Source of the DNA: an uncultured bacterium
GTDB lineage: Bacteria > Bacteroidota > Bacteroidia > Bacteroidales > Marinifilaceae
Direction: 5' to 3'
Length of the DNA stretch: 64,000 bases
Assembly: GCA_905216195.1 (NCBI GenBank)
Contig: CAJMSX010000009.1
Span: 1 to 64,000, forward strand
Position 1 is the first letter of the stretch; every line of letters begins with the position of its first letter. Shown piece after piece: positions 34,685-44,310 of this stretch. The translations under genes and the position numbers were made by a program. The notes beneath the pieces were generated by a model. The model was not told where the DNA came from and made no database searches. It saw nothing but the letters and a program-made list of their open reading frames with translations.

Positions 34685-37280
34685 CTTACGTTGTTTGCTA
34701 TTGATTTTAAGTTTTTTAGGGTACGTAAATAGTTTTGCTCAAACGACGGTAGAGGGTTACGTATGGGATCATAGCAGTCAGGAAGGGATTCCGGGAGTAA
34801 CCTTGTCTGTAAAATGTGCGGATTCCACCGAAATAAAAGCATTTGCCATTACAGACACGAAGGGATATTACAAAATACACTTTCCCTTTCTTATGGATTC
34901 ACTCATGATCGAAGCCAGCTGTTTAGGCTATGAAACACAATGCCTTAAAATGGTTTCAACTATTTTAAGGTATGATTTTTCATTGAAAGAGAAATTATTC
35001 CAATTGAAAGAAGTTAAAATAAAAGCAAATAAAATTACCCAAAGGGAAGATACGATTACTTATGTGGCTCCGGCTTTTACTTCTATAAAAGATCGTTCTT
35101 TAGAAGATATATTGAAAAAAATGCCGGGTATTACGGTAAGATCCGATGGAAGTATACAATACGACGGTAAGTCGATCAACCGTTTTTATATAGAAGGTAT
35201 GAATTTACTGGACGGACAGTATACTTTGGCATCCCGGAATTTATCTCCGGATAAAGTAGCTTCTGTGCAGGTACTAGAAAATCATCAACCTATTAAAGCT
35301 TTAGAAAATACCGAGTTTAGTGACAGAGCGGCTTTAAACATCAAATTAAAGAAAAACGGACGTTCCCAATGGTTAGGCAATGGAGACATTGCTCTGGGAT
35401 TTTCTCCTTTTTTGTGGCAAGCCCGGGCTTTTTCGGTTCATATAGCCCCACGGCAGCAAGGATTGTTTTCATATAAAGGAAATAATACAGGAGTAGACAT
35501 CCTCTCTGAATTAAACGCCCTTCCTCTGGAGGAATTTGTTTCAGGGTTGTATATGCCATTGGCTTCTTCTTTATTTAGTTCCCCTTTTATTTCTTCACCG
35601 GCTTTATCAGCTAAACGCAGTTTCTTTAATAGTTCTCATTTGCTTACTCTTAATCAATTATGGAAATATCGGCCGGATACGGATGTTCGTTTGAATATTG
35701 ACTTTATGCATGAAGAACAACAACAAGAGAGCAGACAGCGGACCGAATATTTCCAGGCGGATGCCAATTCAGTCTTTTTTTCAGAACAAGATCGGGTTGA
35801 AAGTAAATTAAATGGACTCAGGGGTAAATTTACTTTTATTAAAAATAAGAAGACTTATTATCTTGAGAATAAAGTTACGGCGAATGCAAGATGGCAAGAA
35901 GTCCAATCCAGCATTTTAACTTCTAATACTGTCAGTCAGAAAGAAAAGCTACCGCAATATTCTTTAACCAATCAATTCCACTTAGTCCGTTCCCTGGATC
36001 GAATCAAATTAAGGGTGATTTCGATGAACCAGTATGAAAGTTTACCTCAGAAACTGAATGTAAATGTTCCAGAAAAAGATAAAAACGGGTTATATGGGTT
36101 TGAACAGGAAGCCGGACAAAAAATAGGGAGCTCCCATACAGCATTTCAGCTTGAACGTTCCCGGGGTGCATGGAAGTTCAGTACCCGTCTGGAATATAAC
36201 TTGAAATGGAACCGGATCCGGACAAACTTAAATGGGTATCATACTTACCCGGAGAACGACAATAACGTTTATAGTAGGTGGGATCATCAGATAGGAATAA
36301 TTCCGGGGATTGTTTGGACGGAAAATAAATGGGACATTGAAATAAAGGTTCCGGTAAAATGGCAAAAAATTAAGGATAAATCTGACGGGGAAGCAGGTTG
36401 GTATTGTAATCCCAGCGGAATAGTCCGTTACAAACTGAATTCATACTGGAATCTGAATGTAAGAGGAAGTTATGCCCGTCAGTATGAGAATCTTTCTTCG
36501 TTGGCATCTGACCGGATGACCAATTACCGGACCTTTTACCGTTTTAATGGTCATCTTCCTTTTAGTCGTACTTTTTCGGCTGATGCTCTTCTTTCTTATC
36601 GCAATGTGATTTCAGCTTTTTTCAGCAATGTACATTATTCTTACCGGCAAGTACGTAAGGATAACATACAGGAGAGGGTCATCAAAGAAGATTATATTAT
36701 TACCGATGTGGTAAAACCTCCTTACCATACGGAAAGTCACTCATTAAGCGGAGAAATCAGTAAGTTGTTAGAATGGAGAGAATTGAATTTGAAATTAGGG
36801 ATACAAGGAAGTAAAGATAATTTCTCTATTATGCAGAATAACGTTGTACAACCTTATACCATGTGGTCTGCAAACATTGAACCCCAGATAAATTTAAATA
36901 TTTTCCATCATAATACCTTGTCTTATAAATTGCAATATACATATAACAAACAACAAATTCCCGGAGAGAAATCTTCAAATTATACTGTACTAAAACAGGA
37001 TTTCTCCTTGTTTTGGGTGTTACTTCCCCGGTTAAATCTGACCATTACGGGAGAGTATTTTTATAATCGGTTTGATGGTGGAAATCATGTAAAAATTTTT
37101 CTAGCAGATATGGAGTTGCGGTGTAACCTGATTAAGCATTTGGAAATATCTGCATTGTGGAGCAATATCTTCGATAAACGTTATTATTCTTACTCTTATT
37201 TTACAAATTTAAGTGAAGCTAATTATGCGTATAAAATCCGGCCCTCCGAGTTACTAATCAGTTTAAATTATAAATTCTAA
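34677..37280 (+). CDS. TonB-linked outer-membrane receptor with carboxypeptidase-like N-terminal domain
   Basis: Outer-membrane beta-barrel of 867 residues. A signal peptide (LLLILSFLGYVNSFAQ) leads to a CarboxypepD_reg-like domain (VEGYVWDHSSQEGIPGVTLS, about 24-105), then a plug region with ILKKMPGITVRSDGSIQYDG and a barrel. In the GLPGLI-associated group such receptors are thought to handle peptides. Its ATG lies inside the end of the GLPGLI gene. Both are intact although the exporter just upstream is destroyed. Confidence 0.85.
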   Translation: MSNLRCLLLILSFLGYVNSFAQTTVEGYVWDHSSQEGIPGVTLSVKCADSTEIKAFAITDTKGYYKIHFPFLMDSLMIEASCLGYETQCLKMVSTILRYDFSLKEKLFQLKEVKIKANKITQREDTITYVAPAFTSIKDRSLEDILKKMPGITVRSDGSIQYDGKSINRFYIEGMNLLDGQYTLASRNLSPDKVASVQVLENHQPIKALENTEFSDRAALNIKLKKNGRSQWLGNGDIALGFSPFLWQARAFSVHIAPRQQGLFSYKGNNTGVDILSELNALPLEEFVSGLYMPLASSLFSSPFISSPALSAKRSFFNSSHLLTLNQLWKYRPDTDVRLNIDFMHEEQQQESRQRTEYFQADANSVFFSEQDRVESKLNGLRGKFTFIKNKKTYYLENKVTANARWQEVQSSILTSNTVSQKEKLPQYSLTNQFHLVRSLDRIKLRVISMNQYESLPQKLNVNVPEKDKNGLYGFEQEAGQKIGSSHTAFQLERSRGAWKFSTRLEYNLKWNRIRTNLNGYHTYPENDNNVYSRWDHQIGIIPGIVWTENKWDIEIKVPVKWQKIKDKSDGEAGWYCNPSGIVRYKLNSYWNLNVRGSYARQYENLSSLASDRMTNYRTFYRFNGHLPFSRTFSADALLSYRNVISAFFSNVHYSYRQVRKDNIQERVIKEDYIITDVVKPPYHTESHSLSGEISKLLEWRELNLKLGIQGSKDNFSIMQNNVVQPYTMWSANIEPQINLNIFHHNTLSYKLQYTYNKQQIPGEKSSNYTVLKQDFSLFWVLLPRLNLTITGEYFYNRFDGGNHVKIFLADMELRCNLIKHLEISALWSNIFDKRYYSYSYFTNLSEANYAYKIRPSELLISLNYKF

Positions 37281-37481
37281 AATTTATTGATTTGACAGGG
37301 GCGTTTCCGGTAAACTGCTGTTGCTTGATTTTATTCGGTTAAGCCGGCCCCCGTTTTTCGAATATTTCTATGACGAAGGCTTTGTTATTTTTTCTTGGGT
37401 ATGAGGGATATCCTTTGAAAAATTTCTCTTGTCCTGTTGTCAGTAGGGCTATTACTGGAGGTTTCAAAAATAACTTAAGAG

Positions 37482-37622
37482 ATGTATAATGAACCAAGAC
37501 GATTTTCACCCATGCAGGAGCGGCAGCAACAGAATGGATTCACCGTCCAAAATTCACAAGGAAAAGAGAAGTCCCTATGTATCCGTAGGAATATATATAT
37601 ACTATTCATTCCGTGTTGGTGA
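37482..37622 (+). CDS. Possible 46-residue protein
   Basis: ATG at 37482 gives MYNEPRRFSPMQERQQQNGF, continuing to FIPCW. It is weak evidence: the only support is its place in front of a clean terminator. An overlapping frame from 37489 runs through the terminator and is less likely. Confidence 0.2.
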   Translation: MYNEPRRFSPMQERQQQNGFTVQNSQGKEKSLCIRRNIYILFIPCW

Positions 37623-37648
37623 AAAAATATCTCCGGTTTTGAAAATTC

Positions 37649-37671
37649 AAGAGAAAGGTTTCTCTTTTTTT
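37649..37671 (+). terminator. Plus-strand Rho-independent terminator
   Basis: AAGAGAAA (37649-37656) pairs perfectly with TTTCTCTT (37659-37666), followed by T to 37671. Confidence 0.7.
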
Positions 37672-37717
37672 CCTGGTATTTCCCAGGAGCAAAGGGGGTG
37701 TTAAAGCGGATAGAAAA

Positions 37718-39211
37718 TCAAGGGGGTGTATCCAGGGGTGTGTTTTCTTTTTCAATTCTTTCCACCGTCAGGCGGGAACCGATGATGGCCATGGGAAGGC
37801 CTGTACCGGGCACGGTGGAGGCTCCGGTGTAAAAGACGTTGGGGAAAACCTCGTCGTAATTGCGGGGACGGAAAGCGCCCACCTGCATCATGTTGTGAGC
37901 CAACCCCAGTCCGCTGCCGCGATAGAGATTAAACCGGTTTTCCCAATCGAGCGGGGTGTAAATGGTACGGCTGACGATGTGGGGACGGATGTCCAGGCCG
38001 ATTCGCCTGGAAAAATCGGAAAGGATATCGTTGGCTATTTCCTCCCGGTCGTCCCAGCTGGGTTTGAAACGGAGGTCGGGAACAGGAACGACGAAAAACA
38101 ATGCTTCGGCGCCTTCCGGGGCGCAATCCGGATTCAGGCGGGAGATGACGTTTACATAGTAGTAAGGGGTTTCTTCCAAACGTGGACGCCGGAATACTTT
38201 CCCGGCATAGTCGCGGAAATTGTTGCCCAGGTAGTAATTGTGCAGGTGCACCTGCGGTAGTTTGCGGTCTATACCGATGTAGAGGGTCATGACGCCCATG
38301 GTCCAGGCCATCCGGTCGAGACGACGTTCGCTGAACGCCTTTCTGCCGAAAATTTTTCCCCTGAAAGCGGCTGCATCGGCGTTGATTACGAGGATATCGG
38401 CCTGATGTTGTTGTCCTCGCTGATCGGTCAGGGCTGTAAGTTGTTTCCCCTGGATGCGGGCGCCGGTGATTTCGGTATGATAGGTGAATTTTACACCCGC
38501 TTTTTTCAGTTCCTCCACCAGTCCTTCGACGATTTTGTACATTCCGCCGTCTACATTGAAGTAGCCGTCATGGCGGAATTCGGTATAGGAAAGCAGGGAA
38601 TAGACGGCACTGGTGTCGAAAGGCGTACGGCCCAGGAAAAAGGAGACCAGTGAGATGATCTGACGGGCTTCTGCTGAAGAGAAATAACGGGTGATATGCT
38701 TCCAGAAGCTGGAAAATAGCACCGGCAGCAGGGCCGGGTTCACCTTCATCAGTTTCGAGAAATAATCCCGCAGGGAATTAAAATTATGGCGCACCACTAC
38801 GTCGATGGTGGAGTCGAAAATTTCCCGGTTCTTGCTGAGATATCGCTCCATTTTATCGGCAAAATCAGGTTCGATTTCTTCAAATTGACTAGCCAGACGG
38901 GAAATATCACGGTAAAGCAGATAGGTATGCGGATTGTCGCGGAAACTCACCGTATACAGCGGGTCGACGGGATGGTAGCTGAAGGGTAGACGGATGCGGC
39001 AATCCCTGGCAAATTTTTCAAACTCATAGGACATACTGAAAAAGCTGGGGCCCGTATCGAAGATAAAACCGTCTTTACAGATCCGGTTTACCCGTCCGCC
39101 TGCCTGTCCGTTCTTTTCCAGGATTTCCACCCGATATCCTCTTTTAGCAAGGCGCAGAGCTGTGGCTAAGCCTCCGATGCCCGCTCCTACAATAAGTACG
39201 TTTTTATTCAT
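37718..39211 (-). CDS. crtI: Phytoene desaturase
   Basis: FAD enzyme that desaturates phytoene, usually to lycopene, at the membrane. 497 residues: dinucleotide-binding motif VLIVGAGIGGLATALRLAKR at the N-terminus, GGRVNRICKDGFIFDTGPSF next to it, and the CrtI signature near the C-terminus (TGASTVPGTGLPMAIIGSRL). Last gene of the carotenoid operon, 91 bp after the glycosyltransferase gene. The number of desaturation steps cannot be inferred. Confidence 0.9.
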   Translation of the reverse strand: MNKNVLIVGAGIGGLATALRLAKRGYRVEILEKNGQAGGRVNRICKDGFIFDTGPSFFSMSYEFEKFARDCRIRLPFSYHPVDPLYTVSFRDNPHTYLLYRDISRLASQFEEIEPDFADKMERYLSKNREIFDSTIDVVVRHNFNSLRDYFSKLMKVNPALLPVLFSSFWKHITRYFSSAEARQIISLVSFFLGRTPFDTSAVYSLLSYTEFRHDGYFNVDGGMYKIVEGLVEELKKAGVKFTYHTEITGARIQGKQLTALTDQRGQQHQADILVINADAAAFRGKIFGRKAFSERRLDRMAWTMGVMTLYIGIDRKLPQVHLHNYYLGNNFRDYAGKVFRRPRLEETPYYYVNVISRLNPDCAPEGAEALFFVVPVPDLRFKPSWDDREEIANDILSDFSRRIGLDIRPHIVSRTIYTPLDWENRFNLYRGSGLGLAHNMMQVGAFRPRNYDEVFPNVFYTGASTVPGTGLPMAIIGSRLTVERIEKENTPLDTPP

Positions 39212-39302
39212 AAGTATGGATCTATACTGGTTTATCTATTTTACTTATTAACAGGTTTAAAAATCATCCCTTATACCTCCGGATCTCCAGCGATGGAGGA
39301 GG

Positions 39303-40400
39303 TCAGGGATTTAATATATTTCTTCCTTTCCATTTCAGTACGCCTTTCCGACGGCTTTTCCAGGCTTGTCCTAAAATCAATCCCATATTCCCTTGCTGGA
39401 AAACCGAATAGAAGACATTCGTTCCTGCAGGTTGACGGCAGTCGTAAGCGACAACCAGGCGGATAACCGTCCTCAGGACCAGATAGGCCAGCAGTGCGGA
39501 CCAGGAAAAAGCCTGTAAGACCACTAACCATCCCCATCCGGTGAGTAGCCAGAACAGCAGGGCCAGTAGCAGGCTGCCTCCGAAAAATCCGGCAATGTTA
39601 CGGGCAAAGCCGGAGATGGCTTCCCGGCGGGAAGTGTACATGCGGCAGGAAATCTCGCTTATTCCCGTGAGGCAGGCTATGTGCCGGCCCGATTTCTTAT
39701 ACAGGCGGGAAATGGCAACGTCCTCCACGGCTTCGCTGCGGACGACGCGGTGGGGTTGAATGTGTCGGTAACTGGCGGCTTCGAACAGCATAAACTGCCC
39801 GTTTGCCGCAGCCAGGGCACTTTGCCCGGGAACCCGGTACACCAGTCGCAACGGCAGCAAGGTGAGCAGGATGTAAGTCATCAGCGGTACGGTCGCTTTT
39901 TCTCCTGGCGTCAGCAGCATCTGACGGGGGAAAACCGATAGCAGCGCAGTCCCCTTTTGTTTCGCTAATGAAAGTACGGGTAGAATGCCTTGCTCTCCGA
40001 TACGGACGTCAGCATCCAGAAAAAGCAGGTAATTGCCTCGGGCTTGGCGGGCCAGTTGATAACAGGCAAAGTTTTTGCCGAGCCATCCCGGGGGTAATTC
40101 TTCTCCCCGGAATATTCGGAGACAGGGATATTGCCCGGTCCATTTGCTGGCGAGGGCATAGGTTTGGTCTTCCGAATGGTCGTCGCAAATAATAATTTCC
40201 AGGGGATGCGGATGCTGTTCCAGCAGGTCGTGCAATAAGAGCGGGAGGGTTTTCTCTTCATTGCGGGCGGGAATGAGGATGGACAACTGTCCGTATAACT
40301 CTTCCGGGGGGGCTTCCGGAAGCTTGAGCGGTAGGTTCGAGAGGGCTACGCCCAACTGTATCCATGCAAAACCGATAATAACAATTGCCAGAATTTCCAT
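39303..40400 (-). CDS. Family-2 glycosyltransferase of the carotenoid operon (CruG-like)
   Basis: 365 residues from the ATG at 40400, 2 bp after the stop of the CruF-like gene. An N-terminal membrane helix (MEILAIVIIGFAWIQLGVAL), the GT-A domain with LSILIPARNEEKTL, CDDHSEDQT and LLFLDADVRI (DxD), and C-terminal membrane helices. In cyanobacteria CruG glycosylates the 2'-hydroxyl created by CruF; the same pairing here suggests a sugar is added to a hydroxylated acyclic carotenoid. That substrate is inferred from neighbours. Confidence 0.78.
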   Translation of the reverse strand: MEILAIVIIGFAWIQLGVALSNLPLKLPEAPPEELYGQLSILIPARNEEKTLPLLLHDLLEQHPHPLEIIICDDHSEDQTYALASKWTGQYPCLRIFRGEELPPGWLGKNFACYQLARQARGNYLLFLDADVRIGEQGILPVLSLAKQKGTALLSVFPRQMLLTPGEKATVPLMTYILLTLLPLRLVYRVPGQSALAAANGQFMLFEAASYRHIQPHRVVRSEAVEDVAISRLYKKSGRHIACLTGISEISCRMYTSRREAISGFARNIAGFFGGSLLLALLFWLLTGWGWLVVLQAFSWSALLAYLVLRTVIRLVVAYDCRQPAGTNVFYSVFQQGNMGLILGQAWKSRRKGVLKWKGRNILNP

Positions 40401-40402
40401 GA

Positions 40403-41065
40403 TTAACGGAGGTATAAAATGACACATATATACATAGCTGCCTGAAGTAACAGCAAGGACAAAGCCATCGTATTGCGCGTATCCACCCGGCTGTAGCGGA
40501 ATAATGCCTGGAAAAACAGGGCTAGAACAAACCAACTGAGGTAGTTACCTAGGGGGATATGTCCGCTTTTCCAATGCCAAAGCTGCATGAGAGGTGCAGC
40601 CCGTTCCAGCAGCAGGTCGTAAGCCAGCATGCCTGCTGCTGCATAAAAAATGCGATGGGCGGGGGCAGGGTAAGCATTGTGTACGACGGCCGCCCAGGCG
40701 TAACTGAGAAACATCCAGTTCAGGCCGATCAAGGGAGGAGTCCCCCACCAGCGGGGACCGAAATGGGAGGTATACCGATACTGCCCGAAAATCCATCCGG
40801 TTTGTACGCCGATCAGTTCAGCGAGAAACCCGATGAGGGTAATGGTAGTAAGAACAGCTATCATTCGCCAGGTATAAGCTGCTCCGGCGAAGAACAATAG
40901 CACGGCGGTAGTCAGCAGCAAGGCTATCGGTGTCAGATGCAGAGCTTCTGCGCGGGTTACCGGACTAAGGATGCTCACTGTTCCCATAACATAGACAAAG
41001 AAAGCCAGTAGCAACCAGATGCCGATCCGGAAGGGTTTTCGCGTGATGAGTCCGAGGCGTTTCAT
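40403..41065 (-). CDS. Carotenoid biosynthesis membrane protein (CruF-like, DUF422)
   Basis: 220 residues from the ATG at 41065, which overlaps the idi stop in ATGA form. Seven or so membrane helices. The conserved part FLAELIGVQTGWIFGQYRYT, PLIGLNWMFLSYA and AYDLLLERAAPLM is typical of the DUF422 carotenoid-hydratase group (CruF), which adds water to the end double bond of acyclic carotenoids. No lycopene cyclase is present in the window, in line with an acyclic product. Confidence 0.75.
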   Translation of the reverse strand: MKRLGLITRKPFRIGIWLLLAFFVYVMGTVSILSPVTRAEALHLTPIALLLTTAVLLFFAGAAYTWRMIAVLTTITLIGFLAELIGVQTGWIFGQYRYTSHFGPRWWGTPPLIGLNWMFLSYAWAAVVHNAYPAPAHRIFYAAAGMLAYDLLLERAAPLMQLWHWKSGHIPLGNYLSWFVLALFFQALFRYSRVDTRNTMALSLLLLQAAMYICVILYLR

Positions 41066-41601
41066 GGAAAGAGGGATTGACGTTTCAGGACTTCCGGGAA
41101 AAGCTGCCGGAACCAGACGGTATAGTTTTCCGGGTGCGCTTTCAGTTTCTGTTTCAGCAGAGCGCTGGGGAAGTACCCCCATTCCGCTACTTCCTGCAGG
41201 TTGAGCTGGGGAAGGCCGGCGGTACAACCGACGTAAATGTGGTCATACTCGTACTCAATGAGTTTATTGCCGAGTTCTGCCCGGTACACAAAGCAAAATA
41301 AATGTTTCAGCGGACAGGAAAGTCCTAGTTCTTCCCGTAATCTCCTGGATGCAGCCTCCCCCGGGGATTCGTCCGTCCAGGGGTGGGTGCAGCAGGCGTT
41401 CGACCAAAGTCCTCCGGAATGGTATTTCGTAAAGGCGCGTCTTTGGAGCATCCATTCTCCCTGAGGGTTAAATAAAAAGACGGATACCGCCCGGTGCAGC
41501 AATCCTTTTTGATGGGCTTTCATCTTTTCCATGCGACCGGTCGGTCGGTCGTATATATCCACCAGGACCACTTCCTGAATTTCAGTGCCGTAGTCTTCCA
41601 T
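41062..41601 (-). CDS. idi: Isopentenyl-diphosphate delta-isomerase, type I
   Basis: Converts isopentenyl diphosphate to dimethylallyl diphosphate, supplying both prenyl units for carotenoids. 179 residues with a Nudix fold: catalytic cysteine in SNACCTHP near residue 70, EAASRRLREELG Nudix helix, and the acid/metal region EYEYDH near 116. It starts 1 bp after the crtB stop codon and overlaps the CruF-like gene by 4 bp. Confidence 0.92.
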   Translation of the reverse strand: MEDYGTEIQEVVLVDIYDRPTGRMEKMKAHQKGLLHRAVSVFLFNPQGEWMLQRRAFTKYHSGGLWSNACCTHPWTDESPGEAASRRLREELGLSCPLKHLFCFVYRAELGNKLIEYEYDHIYVGCTAGLPQLNLQEVAEWGYFPSALLKQKLKAHPENYTVWFRQLFPEVLKRQSLFP

Positions 41602-41602
41602 T

Positions 41603-42451
41603 TCAGATCAGGTTTATTTTGTTCAGGATCAAACTGCGTGATAATAGCAAAGCTTTACTGATATCCGGGATACGGATGCGGCGGGTGATCAGTTTATGGG
41701 CGGGAGTTTTTTTGATTTTTTGTAAGAGTTTATTATAATAGACATAAGCGATGAATACTCCCAGGCGGGAACTTGGAGGAAGCAAACGGATACCCCGGTA
41801 AGCTTCTGCAAATTCCGATTCAATTTCCGTAATGAGCTGCCTTTTGAACGCTTCGTTGAAATTCCGGCGGCTGAATTCCGGGAAATAACTGCGTTTAAGC
41901 ACATCCAGGTCGGTGTGCAGATCCCGCAGGAAATTCACCTTTTGGAAAGCCGATCCCAGTTGCATGGCCGGTTGCCGCAATTGTTCGTACAGTTTATGAT
42001 CGCCTTGGGTAAATACTCTAAGGCACATGAGTCCGACGGCGGAAGCTGAGCCGTAAATATACGTTTCCGCCTCTTGCGGGGTGACTGTTCCGGGATGTGA
42101 CAGGTCTGACCGCATACTGTGCAGGAAAGCTTCCACCAATTCCCGCTCGATCCCATATTTCCGGACCGTCATTTCAAAAGCATTGATAATCGGATTTGTG
42201 CTTATTCCATACCGGGCCGCTTCGGCATAGGCGGCTTCAAAGCGGGACAACAGGCGTTCCCGGTCGTAGTCCGTGAGGCTATCCACAATTTCGTCTGCCA
42301 GTCGTACGAACCCGTAAATACCGAATATCGGTTCCCGGAGCTCTTTGCTCAGCAAATTGACGGCAGAGAAGAAAGAAGTACTGTAATTGCGGGTGATGAC
42401 GCGCGATATGTCAAATCCGGTGCGTGCATATAAACTGTCCATTGCATTCAT
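41603..42451 (-). CDS. crtB: Phytoene synthase
   Basis: Joins two geranylgeranyl diphosphates head to head to give phytoene, the first committed step. 282 residues; the two aspartate-rich motifs are DEIVD at 53-57 and DLHTDLD near 175, with NFLRDL in front of the second and an AETYIYGSASAVGLM segment typical of squalene/phytoene synthases. First gene of the operon. A squalene-type synthase is possible in principle, but crtI downstream settles it. Confidence 0.92.
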   Translation of the reverse strand: MNAMDSLYARTGFDISRVITRNYSTSFFSAVNLLSKELREPIFGIYGFVRLADEIVDSLTDYDRERLLSRFEAAYAEAARYGISTNPIINAFEMTVRKYGIERELVEAFLHSMRSDLSHPGTVTPQEAETYIYGSASAVGLMCLRVFTQGDHKLYEQLRQPAMQLGSAFQKVNFLRDLHTDLDVLKRSYFPEFSRRNFNEAFKRQLITEIESEFAEAYRGIRLLPPSSRLGVFIAYVYYNKLLQKIKKTPAHKLITRRIRIPDISKALLLSRSLILNKINLI

Positions 42452-42842
42452 TGCTTTTGTTGATTTACGTAAGCCTTAGACGAAGGTTTCCCGCTGCAGG
42501 ATTTTTTGTTCCGTTGAAAAGAGGAAAAACGGGAGGGTTCTGGAAAGTGCTGTACATGACAGAGGTGAGAATCTATTTCGATTAGGTTTTTCATTTAAGG
42601 GGAATACCCTAAACTAAGCGGATGGGCTTTAATTTTGGTAGAAGGCTGCGGCCTTTGTCATTGTCGGGGGTTGCATATTCAGAATTTTATGGATAATTTT
42701 ACCCGGGGTTGTGCTGAATTTATTCTATAAAATAATTTTGTGATAAGTAATTGAAAATGATTAATCTAATCGTGTATAGAGATGCTTTTTGAGGATAAAT
42801 TTAAATTTTATACCGGGTCTTAAACCTTATTATTATTTACAT
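42452..42842. other. Divergent promoter region between crtB and the acyltransferase gene
   Basis: About 390 bp. TAATTTTG (42733-42740) is a -7 match for the plus-strand acyltransferase gene. I found no exact -7 match for the carotenoid operon on the minus strand and no clear repeat or light/redox operator. Confidence 0.45.
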
Positions 42843-43982
42843 ATGCAGAAAACACAACTTTCTTCCGCTGCTTTTACAGATACCAAACCCCATTACCTGA
42901 TACTCGACGGATTACGTGGTGTGGCCGCTATCATGGTGGTTTGGTTTCATATTTTTGAAGCTTATGCAACCAGCCATTTGGACCAGCGAATCAATCACGG
43001 TTATTTGGCTGTCGATTTTTTCTTTATCCTATCCGGCTTTGTGGTGGGTTATGCCTATGACGACCGTTGGAAAACCATGACGGCAAAAGAGTTTATCAAG
43101 CGCAGGATCATCCGTCTTCATCCGATGGTAGTGCTGGGGGCCGTTATCGGAGCGCTGCTGTTTTATTTTCAAGGATGTCCGGTCTGGGATGTTACAACGG
43201 TTACGGTTGCCGCCCTACTTATCGCTACCTTTATCAACGCTCTGTTATTGCCGGCTACGCCCGCTACTGAAATCCGGGGTTTGGGAGAAATGTATCCTTT
43301 GAACGGTCCCAGCTGGTCTTTATTTTTCGAATATATCGGAAATATTCTCTATGCCTGGTTTATCCGTAAACTATCTACCAAGGCGTTAGCCGGATTAGTA
43401 GTCTCTGCCGGATGCGGATTGGCTGTTTTTAGCATATTCGGTCCTTACGGCGATATTTGTGCCGGATTTTCGTTGACCGGAATCGAGTTTACGGGAGGAT
43501 TTCTTCGTGTGTTGTACTCCTTTTCTGCCGGCTTGCTTTTATTTCGCCTTTTTAAGCCGGTCCGTCTGAAAGGGGCGTTCTGGATATGCAGTTTGTCGGT
43601 AATAGTTCTGTTGGCAGTGCCGCGGCTGGGCGGAGCTGAAGGTTTATGGATGAACGGCTTGTATGACACGCTTTGCTTTGCCTTGTTTTTCCCGCTGATC
43701 GTCTACGGAGGAGCTTCCGGCAAGATTACGGACAAGTATACGAAACGGGTATGTAAACTCCTGGGAGATCTCTCTTATCCTTTGTATATGGTGCATTATC
43801 CCTTTATTTATCTGTATTATGCCTGGGTGAAAAATGAGGAATTGACGTTCACGGAATCTTTGCCCGGAGCTGTGGCGGTAGTAATAGGAAGTACGCTTTT
43901 AGCTTACATTTGTCTGAAGTTATACGATGAACCTGTCCGTCACTATTTAGCCAAACGATTTTTGAAACCTAAAAATTCCTGA
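42843..43982 (+). CDS. Acyltransferase family 3 (OafA/YrhL-like) membrane protein
   Basis: Integral membrane O-acyltransferase; members add acetyl or other acyl groups to sugars. 379 residues from the ATG at 42843 (a TTG at 42789 is also open). Conserved starting motif YLILDGLRGVAAIMVVWFHI with the catalytic histidine region, then AVDFFFILSGFVVGY and RRIIRLHPM, and about ten membrane helices. It is divergent from the carotenoid operon; acylation of a carotenoid sugar is possible but speculative. Confidence 0.85.
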   Translation: MQKTQLSSAAFTDTKPHYLILDGLRGVAAIMVVWFHIFEAYATSHLDQRINHGYLAVDFFFILSGFVVGYAYDDRWKTMTAKEFIKRRIIRLHPMVVLGAVIGALLFYFQGCPVWDVTTVTVAALLIATFINALLLPATPATEIRGLGEMYPLNGPSWSLFFEYIGNILYAWFIRKLSTKALAGLVVSAGCGLAVFSIFGPYGDICAGFSLTGIEFTGGFLRVLYSFSAGLLLFRLFKPVRLKGAFWICSLSVIVLLAVPRLGGAEGLWMNGLYDTLCFALFFPLIVYGGASGKITDKYTKRVCKLLGDLSYPLYMVHYPFIYLYYAWVKNEELTFTESLPGAVAVVIGSTLLAYICLKLYDEPVRHYLAKRFLKPKNS

Positions 43983-44310
43983 CCGGTTTACATTTTATTC
44001 GGTAGCAGCGGGAGGAGTTCCGGTTTTTACGGACTTCATCCCGCAGGTATTTCCTTACCGGAAGAAAGGGCTTTTAACGGTATGCAGTCCGGTCAGATTT
44101 TCCTGTTGTCCCGGTGGCGAACGATTTTGCCGGGCCGAGTGCATACAGAGGCTCCTTCTTACCGTCCGCAAAGAAATACTGCCATTCATATCCTATCTTT
44201 TTTTTCATCTTTTCTTCATTCTACTTTTGTAGAGTACTTAGCAGAGCGAGCTAAGGGATGGGCGGGTTCCGAAAAGCCTTTGACAGAGTAGGAGAAAAAT
44301 AGTATGTATC
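43983..44310. other. Intergenic region
   Basis: 328 bp. TACTTTTG (44222-44229) fits the -7 consensus about 80 nt before the next gene. A plus frame at 44082-44291 has no protein-like features. Nothing else noted. Confidence 0.4.

Larger units (their letters stand above)
37281..37717. other. Intergenic region with a plus-strand terminator far from the receptor gene
   Basis: 437 bp between the convergent receptor and crtI genes. It holds the terminator at 37649-37671 and one possible short gene (37482-37622). A GC-rich symmetric segment near 37298-37355 (GGGGC ... CCCCG) could be a weaker terminator for the receptor gene. Confidence 0.4.
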
